64,000 nt of DNA from Lactonifactor longoviformis DSM 17459 (GCF_900129135.1 NZ_FQVI01000014.1:1-64000); one strand, 5' to 3'; positions 17,889-26,741 are shown, counted from the stretch's first letter. The notes: generated from the sequence alone by a model not told the origin. Numbers and translations: made by a program.

Positions 17889-18764
17889 ATGCTGAAAAAA
17901 ATTACGGCAAAGAATATATTGCTGCTTGCCCTGAGCTGTATCATCTGCAGTATAGCAGTAAACTGGGTAGCGCTTCCCAATGGGTTTGTAGTGACAGGCA
18001 TCACAGGGCTTGCCATGACAGTCTCAGAGTTTACGGGGATTCACTATGCACTGATTAACTATGTGATGGTAGGGGTGGTGCTGATCATTACATGGGTGAA
18101 GATGGATAAGGAGGAAGTTTCCAGTATTCTTTTTCTGTCGGTTCTATATCCGGCGGTCCTGTGGGCAATGAGCTATTTTTCCGTACATATTATATTTGAT
18201 GATAAACTGATTGCGGTTGCTTTTTTTGGTGTCCTGCTGGGAATCGGGACAGGAATTGCTTTTCGCCTGGGATTTTCCTTCGGCGGGACAGATACCATTG
18301 GCAAGCTGCTGAAGCATACTGCTTTGAAACAGATCCCTCTGAAAACCATACTGCTGTTAGTAGACGGAACTATCCTGCTGATCATGCTCACTGCCTTCAG
18401 CCTTGATGCGGTGGCATACGCATTTGTCGGGCAGTTGATCTATGTGAACAGTATGAACTTTGTACTTTTTAATATGGGTCCCAAGTTGTATGAGATACAG
18501 CTGATCTGCAACGCCCCTCACAGTATCGAGCAGTTTATCATAGAGGATATTCAAAAAAGTGTAACTATTCACCAGGTGGTAGGAGGATACACAAAAGAGA
18601 CGAAGACGCAGATTGACTGCGTCTGTACCTCAAAAGAATACGTGAAGCTGAGGGAATTTGTAAAGAAGGAAGAGATTGACTGCTTTATGAAAGTCTTCCC
18701 TCTGATGCATGTATTCGGACAGGATAAAGACTTTTTGAAAATCAAGCAGGAGATTATAGAGTAA
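17889..18764 (+). CDS. YitT family membrane protein (DUF161/DUF2179)
   Basis: A 291-residue protein with five to six N-terminal helices and a soluble C-terminal DUF2179 domain (about 215-280, TKTQIDCVCTSKEYVKLREF). The family is widespread in Firmicutes and has no firm function. The segments NGFVVTGITGLAMTVS and RLGFSFGGTDTIGKLL are the conserved glycine-rich helices. The ATG at 17889 lies 6 bases after GGAGG; ATG 17883 overlaps the ribosome site. It is 37 bases after the EAL gene and may be transcribed with it. Confidence 0.9.
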   Translation: MLKKITAKNILLLALSCIICSIAVNWVALPNGFVVTGITGLAMTVSEFTGIHYALINYVMVGVVLIITWVKMDKEEVSSILFLSVLYPAVLWAMSYFSVHIIFDDKLIAVAFFGVLLGIGTGIAFRLGFSFGGTDTIGKLLKHTALKQIPLKTILLLVDGTILLIMLTAFSLDAVAYAFVGQLIYVNSMNFVLFNMGPKLYEIQLICNAPHSIEQFIIEDIQKSVTIHQVVGGYTKETKTQIDCVCTSKEYVKLREFVKKEEIDCFMKVFPLMHVFGQDKDFLKIKQEIIE

Positions 18765-19034
18765 GTAAATTGCTCTGTACATAAATCTGAGGGAGATCAG
18801 TGAGGCAAAGGACTAGAATCATCTGCCGCCTGATTTCCCTTGAGATTAGTGAAAATGTACAGAAATTTTGGATGAAAAATTGTTAAATATGCAGAATATA
18901 CAAAAAGGAGTTTACAAAGTATGGATTTGATGCTAGACTGATATCAACCGATAAGTTTAAGCAATTTATTTTTTTACTCCACTATATGTAGGATGTTGGA
19001 TGTAGAATAAAGAATGAAGTATATAGGCGAATGT
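18765..19034. other. Intergenic region without a recognisable gene
   Basis: No convincing coding frame on either strand. An imperfect hairpin is present: AGGGAGATCAG (18790-18800) pairs with CTGATTTCCCT (18830-18840) with one G-U pair, and an inner GGC/GCC pair; it lacks a T-run in either direction. The right part (from about 18860) is AT-rich. A leftward promoter-like element enters it from 19058. Confidence 0.5.
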
Positions 19035-19055
19035 CATTAAAGTATTAGTTTAATT
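19034..19055. promoter_or_regulatory. Operator copy A at the 3' end of the gntR gene
   Basis: On the minus strand this reads ATTAAACTAATACTTTAATG followed by A, identical over 21 bases to the copy in the operon promoter near 26.85 kb but in the opposite orientation. The core is ATTAAA, 7-8 central bases, TTTAAT. A perfect TATAAT (complement of 19053-19058) abuts it on the minus strand, as at the other copy. It overlaps the stop codon of gntR. Confidence 0.7.
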
Positions 19056-19773
19056 ATATGGTTTCCATGTCGTAAAGGTAACTCTGCCTTACAATCCGGT
19101 CTATGTCGTACACAGTTTCTTCTGCAATCAGATAGTTGAGGAGTTCCCGGTGAGCTGCCTTGAATTCTTCCTGTTTTCCCTCTCTTATAATTCTGGTTAC
19201 CGTATCCAGGCGCAGCTTTTCTGTGAGTTTGCGCACGGTTGTATTCATACTGTCTATGATTGGACTTTGACAGACAGAAGAGATTGTTTCGTGGAAGAGA
19301 TTGTCCGCCTGGAATACTGCCTGTACACTAAAAGGCTTTTCTTCAAAGGATTCTGCCAGGAAATGATACTGACGAATCAGTTCCTCTTGGCTGTCCGGGG
19401 TAAGCTTTTGCTTTGCCAGCTTCATCAGGCCGATCTCAATTAATTCTCTCAGTTCCATCAGCGCAAGCTGAGAAGAGCCGCTGCTGCTCAAGATAACCCC
19501 GTAGAGCAGGGGATTCAGCATAATTCCGGAAAACCCTTGTTTTACAAAGGTTCCCTCTGCTCTTCGTATCTCTAGCACGCCGTAGGAAATAAGCATTTTT
19601 ATTGCCTCACGTATGGAATTACGCCCTACGCCGAGAAGCTCCATCAGCTCGGTTTCTGTGGGAATCTTATCTCCGGGCTTTAATTGGCCATTGATAATTG
19701 CGTTTGTCAGCGCATCTATAATCTGCTCTACAATAGAACTGCTTTTAATCTTGCGGAAAGTGAGATCCTGCAT
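19054..19773 (-). CDS. GntR-family regulator, FadR subfamily
   Basis: A 239-residue regulator. The N-terminal winged helix (about 10-75) has the GntR signature KPGDKIPTETELMELLGVGRNS and recognition helix SIREAIKMLISYGVLE; the C-terminal all-helical FCD domain (about 95-225) binds a small ligand, often a carboxylic acid or sugar acid, with metal. It is the last gene of the minus-strand sugar operon, 6 bases after the SDR stop and without a clear ribosome site, so translation is probably coupled. Two identical candidate operators flank the operon, one in its promoter, which suggests autorepression relieved by the substrate or an intermediate. Confidence 0.9.
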   Translation of the reverse strand: MQDLTFRKIKSSSIVEQIIDALTNAIINGQLKPGDKIPTETELMELLGVGRNSIREAIKMLISYGVLEIRRAEGTFVKQGFSGIMLNPLLYGVILSSSGSSQLALMELRELIEIGLMKLAKQKLTPDSQEELIRQYHFLAESFEEKPFSVQAVFQADNLFHETISSVCQSPIIDSMNTTVRKLTEKLRLDTVTRIIREGKQEEFKAAHRELLNYLIAEETVYDIDRIVRQSYLYDMETI

Positions 19774-19779
19774 AAGCAG

Positions 19780-20538
19780 TTAGTCCATGTGAGAGCCGCC
19801 GTTAATGTCAATTTCTTCACCGGTGATATAAGATGCTTCCCTGGATGCAAGGAATACAATGGCATTGGCAACTTCCTGGGTCTCGCCCGGCCGTCCCATA
19901 GGGATTCCGTCGATAACCTTATCGGCATCCTCCTTGGGAAGGGATTTCCAGATCTCGGTATTAATCAGGCCGGGGCATACACAATTGGTGGTTATGCCGT
20001 ACGGGGAAATTTCTCTTGCCAGATTTTTAGAAAATCCCAGCACAGCGGCCTTAGAAGCCGAATAGTGGGCTCCCCCGAAGATACCGCCTCCTCTTTTTCC
20101 TGATACGGAAGAAAGTGATACTATACGTCCGTATCCGGCTTTTTTCATGGGCTCCAGCACAGCCTGCGTACAGAGAAAGAGGCCAAACATGTTTACATTA
20201 AAGATTCTCTTTATATCTTCCAGCGTCATATCTTCTACTGTAACTTTTTGTGAGACGCCTGCATTGTTGATGAGGACATCTATTCTGCCGTATTTATCCA
20301 TTATGGCAGAAACCATATTATCAACAGACGCTTTCTCTGTGATATTTACGGGTATGCCGAAAGCTTTGCCGCCTATTGATGTAATATAATCTACGGTGTC
20401 CTGAATCCCTGCTTCATTAATATCAGCGATTACAACAGTAGCACCCTGTCCGGCAAAGGTGGCAGCAATGGTTCTGCCGATGCCTTTTGGTGATCCGCTT
20501 CCGGTTACAATAACAACTTGCCCTTCAAATTCTAACAT
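19780..20538 (-). CDS. Short-chain dehydrogenase/reductase, sugar or polyol type
   Basis: A 252-residue classical SDR. The nucleotide site is TGSGSPKGIGR (12-22); Asp39 at the end of the second strand (VVIADIN) points to NAD(H). NNAG is at 91-94; catalytic residues are Ser144, Tyr159 and Lys163 (YSASK), and the C-terminal DINGGSHMD is typical. Members of this group interconvert hydroxyl and keto groups on sugars, polyols or acyl chains. Its place between a split transketolase and a GntR regulator argues for oxidation of a polyol or sugar to a ketose, or reduction of the transketolase product, rather than fatty acid synthesis. Confidence 0.88.
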   Translation of the reverse strand: MLEFEGQVVIVTGSGSPKGIGRTIAATFAGQGATVVIADINEAGIQDTVDYITSIGGKAFGIPVNITEKASVDNMVSAIMDKYGRIDVLINNAGVSQKVTVEDMTLEDIKRIFNVNMFGLFLCTQAVLEPMKKAGYGRIVSLSSVSGKRGGGIFGGAHYSASKAAVLGFSKNLAREISPYGITTNCVCPGLINTEIWKSLPKEDADKVIDGIPMGRPGETQEVANAIVFLASREASYITGEEIDINGGSHMD

Positions 20539-20553
20539 GATTTTTCCTCCTTT

Positions 20554-21489
20554 TTATTTGAGCATTGATTTTGCGGTTTCTACAATATTTTCAGTGGTGA
20601 TGCCGTTTAATTCCAGGAGACGCTCATAAGGCGCTGACTGGCCGAACTGATCCTGAATCCCGATACGCTTCACATGACCCGTTCCTTCTTCCGCAGCGAC
20701 CTCACAGACAGCGCTTCCCAGACCATTTAAGATATTATGATCCTCCACGGTGATGATTCTGCCGATTCCGCGAAGGCAATCCAGCACAGCTTCTTTGTCT
20801 AAAGGCTTAATGGTATGCATATCCAAAACCTTTGCACGGATCCCCTGAGATGACAGCTTTTCCTCTGCCTCCAGAGCCAGACGGACGGTGTCGCCGTTGG
20901 CAATTATGGCGATATCCCCGCCTTCTCTAAGCGTTACCGCCCTGCCAATTTCAAACTCCTGATTCTCATCGTAGATAACGGGAATGGCATCTCTGGTAAA
21001 GCGCAGGTAAACCGGGCCGTAAAGCTCGGCAGCCTTTGCCACCAGCTTTTTAGCAGCATAATAGTCTGCAGGCATGACTACGGTCATATTGGGAATAGTT
21101 CTCAGCACGCCCATATCTTCAATGCTTTGATGGCTGGCTCCGTCATTGGCCGGTGTCACCCCTCCGTGTGAGCAGGCGATTTTTACATTTAGTTTAGGAT
21201 AGCAGATTTCCTGGCGTATCTGTTCGCACATGCGAAGAGATCCAAAGACGGCATAAGTCACTACGAAGGGGATTTTTCCTGCGGTCGCGAGACCTGCGCT
21301 GACCCCTGCGCCATTTTGTTCTGCAATGCCTACATTCAGATACTGCTCCGGCAGTTCTTTGGCAAATGCCCCGGTTTTGCAGGATTTTCCAATATCTATG
21401 TCCACTACGCAGATATCCTTATTCTTTCTTCCAAGTTCAACAATTGCCTCTCCAAAGCCATCTCTTGTAGCGATCTTTGTTCCTTCCAT
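20554..21489 (-). CDS. Transketolase, C-terminal subunit
   Basis: A 311-residue protein covering the pyrimidine-binding and C-terminal domains of transketolase. The cofactor-activating glutamate is in VGIAEQNGAG; the sugar-site histidine lies in DGASHQSIEDM and an arginine in RFTRDAIPV, equivalents of residues that hold sugar phosphate in classical enzymes. It pairs with the N-terminal subunit encoded just upstream, whose stop overlaps its start as TGATG. Split transketolases are common in specialised sugar pathways and transfer a two-carbon ketol unit from a ketose to an aldose. Confidence 0.92.
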   Translation of the reverse strand: MEGTKIATRDGFGEAIVELGRKNKDICVVDIDIGKSCKTGAFAKELPEQYLNVGIAEQNGAGVSAGLATAGKIPFVVTYAVFGSLRMCEQIRQEICYPKLNVKIACSHGGVTPANDGASHQSIEDMGVLRTIPNMTVVMPADYYAAKKLVAKAAELYGPVYLRFTRDAIPVIYDENQEFEIGRAVTLREGGDIAIIANGDTVRLALEAEEKLSSQGIRAKVLDMHTIKPLDKEAVLDCLRGIGRIITVEDHNILNGLGSAVCEVAAEEGTGHVKRIGIQDQFGQSAPYERLLELNGITTENIVETAKSMLK

Positions 21490-22322
21490 CAGATATCCCC
21501 CCTTTCAAGCTCTTCCATTGCCTGTGCATACTGCTGTTCGTTAGGAGCCGCGCCATGCCACCCCAGCTGATTCTCCATAAAAGATACGCCCTTGCCCTTC
21601 ACCGTATGTGCATTAATAAATTTGGGCTTTTTGGTTTTGCCTGCCCGTATTTCATCCAGTGTACAGACGATTTCATCCATGTCGTGACCGTTGATATCAT
21701 AAACTTCATAGCCGAAATCCTTTAATTTTTGGCTCATATCCAGAAGAGGCATGATTTCGTCCGTGGTGCCGTCCAGCTGAAGTCCGTTATTATCAAGAAT
21801 AACAATGAGGTTATCCAGCTGATATCTGTTGGCACACATGATGGCTTCCCAGATCTGCCCCTCATCGGACTCCCCGTCACCTATCATTGCAAATACCCGA
21901 TAGTCTTTGTGATTCATTTTTCCGGCAATGGCCATGCCTACCGCACAGGACAGTCCTTGTCCAAGAGAGCCGGTGGAGATATCGATGCCGGGGCATCTCT
22001 TCATATCAGGATGTCCCTGAAGGATGGAACCTTCTTTGCGCAGCGTATGCAGTTCTTTCTCAGGAAAGAATCCTAGAGTCCCAAGGGCCGCATATTGTAT
22101 GGGACATACATGGCCTTTGGAAAGGACAAAACGGTCTCTGTCTTCCCATTTCGGATTTTCAGGATCCAGATTCATCTCCCGGAAGTAGAGCGCGGTCACT
22201 AAATCCGCGGCTGAGAAGGCACCACCCGGATGGCCGGACTGGGCTTCATATATCATGGTGAGGGCTGTTTTCCGCAGCTCTTTTGCCTGTTGTTTTAGTT
22301 CTTCAGTACCAATATTTTTCAT
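21489..22322 (-). CDS. Transketolase, N-terminal (ThDP-binding) subunit
   Basis: A 277-residue protein matching the N-terminal third of transketolase. The thiamine-diphosphate motif is IGDGESDEG followed about 30 residues later by LDNNGLQ. SGHPGGAFSAADL near residue 30 and GSLGQGLS are substrate and cofactor loop signatures; HTVKGKGVSFME is near the end. It must associate with the C-terminal subunit encoded next. The pair is embedded in an ABC-importer operon without a kinase or isomerase, so it is not the general pentose phosphate enzyme but a pathway-specific one. Confidence 0.92.
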   Translation of the reverse strand: MKNIGTEELKQQAKELRKTALTMIYEAQSGHPGGAFSAADLVTALYFREMNLDPENPKWEDRDRFVLSKGHVCPIQYAALGTLGFFPEKELHTLRKEGSILQGHPDMKRCPGIDISTGSLGQGLSCAVGMAIAGKMNHKDYRVFAMIGDGESDEGQIWEAIMCANRYQLDNLIVILDNNGLQLDGTTDEIMPLLDMSQKLKDFGYEVYDINGHDMDEIVCTLDEIRAGKTKKPKFINAHTVKGKGVSFMENQLGWHGAAPNEQQYAQAMEELERGDI

Positions 22323-22379
22323 AGCAACCTCCTAATCATCATCTGTAGAACGTAGGATATATATATAGACAGAGTATTG

Positions 22380-23042
22380 CTACTCTGTGATGAGTGCAAT
22401 AGCTCTGGCGGGAGCGCCTCCGCAGCCTTCCATTTTCAGCGGCAGCAGTATAAAATCCCAGCGGGGATATTCCAGCAGATCCTTTGGAAGGAAAAGCTCT
22501 TCTCCCAGCCATATTTCACTTCCTAAGAGCAGTTCATGCTGCATCAGGCCCTCCCCTGCTTTGGGCCCGCCGATACTCATAGAGTCAATGGCAATTCCCT
22601 TTACTTTTTTATCAAAGAGCCACTGCGCTCCATCCTCGCCCAGATATGGCCAGAAGTCGCAGTACTCTGTGCTCCAGTCTCTTTTATAGCCCCATCCTGT
22701 GCACAAAAGAACTATATCCCCCTCTTTGATGACATCTTCGTAAGGTTTTAGGTGTTCTGTGCCGATAGCGGTATGAGCATCAATTCCAAACAAATCGACT
22801 ACTACGGCTTCTCCTATGTATTGTTCAACAGGCGTCTGTGCCACTGTTTTTCCCTGAGGAAAGTGGTGGAAGGGTGCGTCCACATGCGTAGAAGTATGTG
22901 TATTCATGTAAATACGCTCGGATGTGTAGCCATCTTTGGGCTTAAGCGTCTCATAATTAATAGCAGTCAGCTCATAGGGCATATAGCCGGGATTGTTGTG
23001 ATAAAAAGTTTGGGACAAGTCTAAAAGTTTTTTGATTTTCAT
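22380..23042 (-). CDS. Cyclase-family metal hydrolase (kynurenine formamidase-like fold)
   Basis: A 220-residue protein of the cyclase/KynB family. The metal-binding motif is HTSTHVDAPFHH (about 47-58), close to the family's HxGTHxDxPxH; later residues DSMSIGGP and the C-terminal GGAPARAIAL are also typical. Known members hydrolyse N-formylkynurenine, isatin or cyclic amides; others act on lactone or sugar-acid-like compounds. In this operon it may open a lactone or remove a group from the imported substrate before oxidation. Substrate unknown. It is 21 bases after the permease gene. Confidence 0.82.
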   Translation of the reverse strand: MKIKKLLDLSQTFYHNNPGYMPYELTAINYETLKPKDGYTSERIYMNTHTSTHVDAPFHHFPQGKTVAQTPVEQYIGEAVVVDLFGIDAHTAIGTEHLKPYEDVIKEGDIVLLCTGWGYKRDWSTEYCDFWPYLGEDGAQWLFDKKVKGIAIDSMSIGGPKAGEGLMQHELLLGSEIWLGEELFLPKDLLEYPRWDFILLPLKMEGCGGAPARAIALITE

Positions 23043-23063
23043 AAGAAACCTCCATTTCTGAAA

Positions 23064-24068
23064 TTATTTTCTGGTTTTTCTGGTGGTAATGCTGCCGATC
23101 AAAACTGCAACGATAATGACTACACCAGTAACCGTTCCGCTCCAGAATGTATTAATCCCCATAAGGTTAATACCATTGTTTATTCCAGTGCTGATTAAGG
23201 CACCAATCAATACACCAAAGGCAGAGCCTAATCCCCCGGACAGGCTGGCGCCTCCGATAACCGTGGCGGCGATGGCGTTTAATTCCATGCCTGTTCCAGC
23301 AGTACATTCCACTGTGAGAAGATAAGATGCATTTAAAAGTGCGGCGAGTCCGCAGAGAATACCGCATACAGAGTAGCAAATAATTTTTACCGCCACCACG
23401 GGGATGCCTACCAGGCGCGCGGCCTCCTCATTGCTTCCGGTTGCATAAATCCAGCGCCCCAGCATAGTTTTCCGCAGGACAAACTGCAGAAGAATGACAG
23501 CAATCAGCATATAAGTAATATAGTTGGGCAGTCCGAACAGAAAGCTTCCCCTGTCAAAGGCAGCAAAAGAGGTGTGGTTGCTGATTGTCTGAGAATTGCC
23601 TCCGGCCACAATAAAGGTAAGGCTGGAAGCCGCCCCCTGCATAGCCAGTGTAACAATAAAGGGAGCCATCTTTACCTTTGCCACAAAGAAACCATTGAAT
23701 AAGCCGCAGAGCAGGCCTACACCCAATCCCGCAATCACCCCTGCTGCAATCCCAAATTTAATCATGCAGAGAGTGGCAACCATTCCTGCAAAGGAAAAGA
23801 TAGACCCAACGGACAAGTCGATGCCTCCTGTAATGACAACCAGCAATTGGCCAAGAGATATAATAAATAAGGGTGCGCAAGCCTGAAGCACATTTTTCAG
23901 GTTACGGGCTGTCAGGGCTGTACCAGTAGCAAAATGCAGAATAATAAATAATATAATTAATACCAAAAACATACCAATTTCAAGCTTATATGCCTTTGCA
24001 GTCTGGGCCAGACCTCCTGTAGATGAGGGGGCATTTGCCTGATTCTGAGCCTTATCTGTTTTATTCAT
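23064..24068 (-). CDS. Sugar ABC transporter permease, RbsC type
   Basis: A 334-residue integral membrane protein with eight to ten helices, matching the ribose/galactoside (CUT2) permease family: GIDLSVGSIFSFAGM is the conserved cytoplasmic loop motif and GLGSAFGVLIGALI is near the end. It works as a dimer with the double ATPase encoded just upstream (stop and start 3 bases apart) and the binding lipoprotein. CUT2 systems import pentoses, hexoses, AI-2 and small polyols. Confidence 0.93.
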   Translation of the reverse strand: MNKTDKAQNQANAPSSTGGLAQTAKAYKLEIGMFLVLIILFIILHFATGTALTARNLKNVLQACAPLFIISLGQLLVVITGGIDLSVGSIFSFAGMVATLCMIKFGIAAGVIAGLGVGLLCGLFNGFFVAKVKMAPFIVTLAMQGAASSLTFIVAGGNSQTISNHTSFAAFDRGSFLFGLPNYITYMLIAVILLQFVLRKTMLGRWIYATGSNEEAARLVGIPVVAVKIICYSVCGILCGLAALLNASYLLTVECTAGTGMELNAIAATVIGGASLSGGLGSAFGVLIGALISTGINNGINLMGINTFWSGTVTGVVIIVAVLIGSITTRKTRK

Positions 24069-24071
24069 AAA

Positions 24072-25610
24072 TTAATCAGCCTCCTTTATATTTGGAACTT
24101 CGGATGAAGAGGTAATGCACTGCATCATATAATCCTCATTGATGTCATCACCGTACAGAATCCGCTCTGGCCTGCCGTCCTTTAAGATGAGTACCTTGTG
24201 GCACAAGGTGACAAGCTCGGCAAGTTCTGAGGAAACGACAATGACACCGGCATGGCTTTCTCTGGCAGCAGATTTGATTAACTGGTAAATATCCTGTTTG
24301 GTGTGGACATCTACGCCCCTTGTGGGTTCATCCAGCAAAAATATGGTGGGGTTGTGGATAAACCAACGGCCGAAGAGTAGTTTTTGCTGATTTCCCCCAC
24401 TAAGTGAATTAGGTGCTTCCATAATAGATGGAACCTTAATTTTTAGTGCCTGAACGATATTCTTTAGGTAGGAATTTTCTTTTTTTGTGCGTATCAGCCT
24501 TTGTTTGCAGTACACACGGTGGGGCATGAGGAGTGTTTCGGGGATTGGCAGTGTCGGAAACAATCCACTTTCAGCTCTGTCTTCACCAATGTAGGCAATA
24601 TTTCTATTTAATGCTGCCTGAGGAGATTTGGGCATATACCCTTCACCTCGAAGTTTCAAGCGAATCTGGGGATTTTTCTGGGCTCCCCAAACAGCGCGAA
24701 GAAGGGAACTCCGGCCGGAACCTGCTAAGCCTGCCAGACCTACAATTTCGCCCTCCTTAACGGAACAAGAGATGTCGCTGTTTTCCCATTCTATATTCAG
24801 TAATTCATTGTTTTTGTCTATTTCTTTGTAATCGTCTATGGAAACCGCTTCTTCCATAACCAGCGTTCGTCCGATCATGTCCCTGATAATATCAGCATCG
24901 CTTTTTTCTGACATGAGGGCTCCCTCAGTGACGGTTTGTCCGTCTCTGAAAATAGTTATGCGGTCACAGATTTCACGGATCTCGTTCATACGATGAGAGA
25001 CGAAGATGATACCAAGCCCCTGAGCGGACAATTTTCGTATAATCTGGAACAGGCTTTGGGTCTCTCCAAAATTCAGAGATGAGGTTGGCTCGTCAAACAG
25101 TATGATTTTAGCCCCCATACTTACCGCCCGGGCAATCTCTATCATCTGCATCTGATCTGCCCGGAGTGTGGATACTTCATCTCTCAGTCTGATGCTGGCT
25201 GCTGCCTCGCCAAGAGTGAGGAGTGCTTCCCGGGCAATTTTATCGGATTCCTTCCAGTCATAGAAACCATTTTTATTAATATCCGGATTGCAGAGAGATA
25301 TATTTTCAGAAACTGTCAGGTGGGGAACTAAGGAAAGTTCCTGATACACCACTGCTATGCCTTTTTCCATAGCATCTTTCGGAGATTTAAAACGAATCTC
25401 TCTGCCGTCTAGAATTATCTGGCCGTCATTGGGCATCTTTGAACCGCCTATGATCCCTATAATAGTTGATTTCCCGGCTCCGTTTCCGCCCATCAGAGCA
25501 TGGATTTCCCCGGGATAGATGGAGAGGGATGCACCGTTGAGCGCTTTTGTTCCCCCGTATATCTTAACGATGTTGTGCATTTCCAGAAGGGGAGTTTTTC
25601 CATGTCCCAT
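24072..25610 (-). CDS. Sugar ABC transporter ATPase with two nucleotide-binding domains, RbsA type
   Basis: A 512-residue CUT2 ATPase. The first domain has Walker A GGNGAGKST (about 36-44), Walker B IILFDEPTSSL and H-loop FVSHRMNE; its signature region is the atypical STLRADQMQMIEIARA. The second domain has AGLAGSGRSSL in place of a classic Walker A, signature LSGGNQQK and Walker B LLDEPTRGVD. Loss of the second Walker lysine is usual in this family. AAGGAGG is 7 bases before the ATG. Confidence 0.94.
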   Translation of the reverse strand: MGHGKTPLLEMHNIVKIYGGTKALNGASLSIYPGEIHALMGGNGAGKSTIIGIIGGSKMPNDGQIILDGREIRFKSPKDAMEKGIAVVYQELSLVPHLTVSENISLCNPDINKNGFYDWKESDKIAREALLTLGEAAASIRLRDEVSTLRADQMQMIEIARAVSMGAKIILFDEPTSSLNFGETQSLFQIIRKLSAQGLGIIFVSHRMNEIREICDRITIFRDGQTVTEGALMSEKSDADIIRDMIGRTLVMEEAVSIDDYKEIDKNNELLNIEWENSDISCSVKEGEIVGLAGLAGSGRSSLLRAVWGAQKNPQIRLKLRGEGYMPKSPQAALNRNIAYIGEDRAESGLFPTLPIPETLLMPHRVYCKQRLIRTKKENSYLKNIVQALKIKVPSIMEAPNSLSGGNQQKLLFGRWFIHNPTIFLLDEPTRGVDVHTKQDIYQLIKSAARESHAGVIVVSSELAELVTLCHKVLILKDGRPERILYGDDINEDYMMQCITSSSEVPNIKEAD

Positions 25611-25630
25611 GTTGAGACCTCCTTTCGTTG

Positions 25631-25665
25631 TCCGTGCAAAGCCTCACGAGAGTGCTTTGCACGGA
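25631..25665 (-). other. Strong hairpin between binding-protein and ATPase genes
   Basis: TCCGTGCAAAGC (25631-25642) and GCTTTGCACGGA (25654-25665) form a perfect 12-bp stem with an 11-base loop and no U-run on the minus strand. Such intercistronic hairpins protect the mRNA of the binding protein from 3' decay, giving more of it than of the ATPase and permease. Known for other ABC operons; here inferred. Confidence 0.65.
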
Positions 25666-25679
25666 GGTTTGATATAAGT

Positions 25680-26741
25680 TTAATAAGAGCCGGCGGATTC
25701 CGGATATACCAGACGAAGGATTTCCTGAATTTCAGGATCGTCAACATTTTCTGTGGTAACTAACGGTTCCGGAAGAGGAATATCCTTTTCTTCAATCGCT
25801 TCGCCCTTGATTGCTTTGAATAACTGCTGTGCTGCTACAAGCCCCTGGCCGACAGCTTCCTGTACGACGATGCCGTCAATTTTACCCTCTCGTAAAAGAG
25901 CAATTGATTCCGGACTTCCGTCAGAGGATACCACAGATATTTTACCTGTTAGTCCTGCTGTCTCTAAGGCCAGAACAGCGCCGGTGCCAGCCTGCTCATA
26001 CATGCCGTAAATCCCCTTAATATCGGGATGGGCGGTCAGAAGGTCGGTTGCCTCTGAGGTTGCCTCGCTTACTGTAAGGTCAGGCGTCTGGATAACCTGT
26101 ACAATTTCTACACTTGCCTCTTCACAGGCCTTCTCAAGTCCAGCCATCTTGTTCTGTGCATTGGTGCGGTCCATGGGAAGTGCCAGAACGCCGATGCTGT
26201 TTCCGCCGAGCTCTTTTACACGCTCACACAGATATTTACCGTTATCGTACCCTGATGTGTAGTCATCAGCCGTAACACAGCAGGCGTAGTTGGTAACTCC
26301 TTCCTCTGCCCCGATAGCGGCGATTGTTACCGGGATGTTTGCTTCCTCTGCGGGATCAAGCACAGTAGGACAGCTGGTGGAGCTTACTGGACTGAGAATA
26401 ATACCGTCAACGTTCTGAGTGATCGCGGTGTTAACATTGGTAGCCTGAGTTGTGGTGGAATTCTGTGCATCGTAGGTTACGAATTCAACCCCTTCTTCCT
26501 CACAAGCCTGCTTTACTCCTTCTTCAACCCACTGCCAATAAAGAATATCTTTTGACGGTGCAAGATATACAATTTTCTTGCCCTCCAGGCTGCCGCCGGC
26601 AGCTTCCTTATCCCCGGAATCCTGTGTTTTTGCGGTGTCAGTCTTGGCGGATGTGTCTGCAGCCTCTTCCTTCTTATCGCCGCACGCGGCCATAGAAAAC
26701 ACCAAACCTAAGGTTAATAAAATACTTAATGCCTTTTTCAT
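25680..26741 (-). CDS. Sugar-binding lipoprotein of the CUT2 importer
   Basis: A 353-residue periplasmic-binding-type protein. Lipoprotein signal peptide with lipobox SMAAC (Cys at 20), then an acidic-basic linker and a two-lobe type I fold (Peripla_BP_4): IVYLAPSKDILYWQWVEEG, NVDGIILSPVSSTSC and the C-lobe GIYGMYEQAGTGAVLALE. It captures the substrate and hands it to the permease. It is the first gene of the operon, with AAGGAGG 7 bases before the ATG; promoter and operator lie about 105-135 bases upstream. The ligand is probably a free sugar or polyol. Confidence 0.92.
   Translation of the reverse strand: MKKALSILLTLGLVFSMAACGDKKEEAADTSAKTDTAKTQDSGDKEAAGGSLEGKKIVYLAPSKDILYWQWVEEGVKQACEEEGVEFVTYDAQNSTTTQATNVNTAITQNVDGIILSPVSSTSCPTVLDPAEEANIPVTIAAIGAEEGVTNYACCVTADDYTSGYDNGKYLCERVKELGGNSIGVLALPMDRTNAQNKMAGLEKACEEASVEIVQVIQTPDLTVSEATSEATDLLTAHPDIKGIYGMYEQAGTGAVLALETAGLTGKISVVSSDGSPESIALLREGKIDGIVVQEAVGQGLVAAQQLFKAIKGEAIEEKDIPLPEPLVTTENVDDPEIQEILRLVYPESAGSY

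Noticed and set aside
18790-18840. Imperfect hairpin after yitT as a terminator
   Set aside because: No U-run on either strand; cannot be called a rho-independent terminator.
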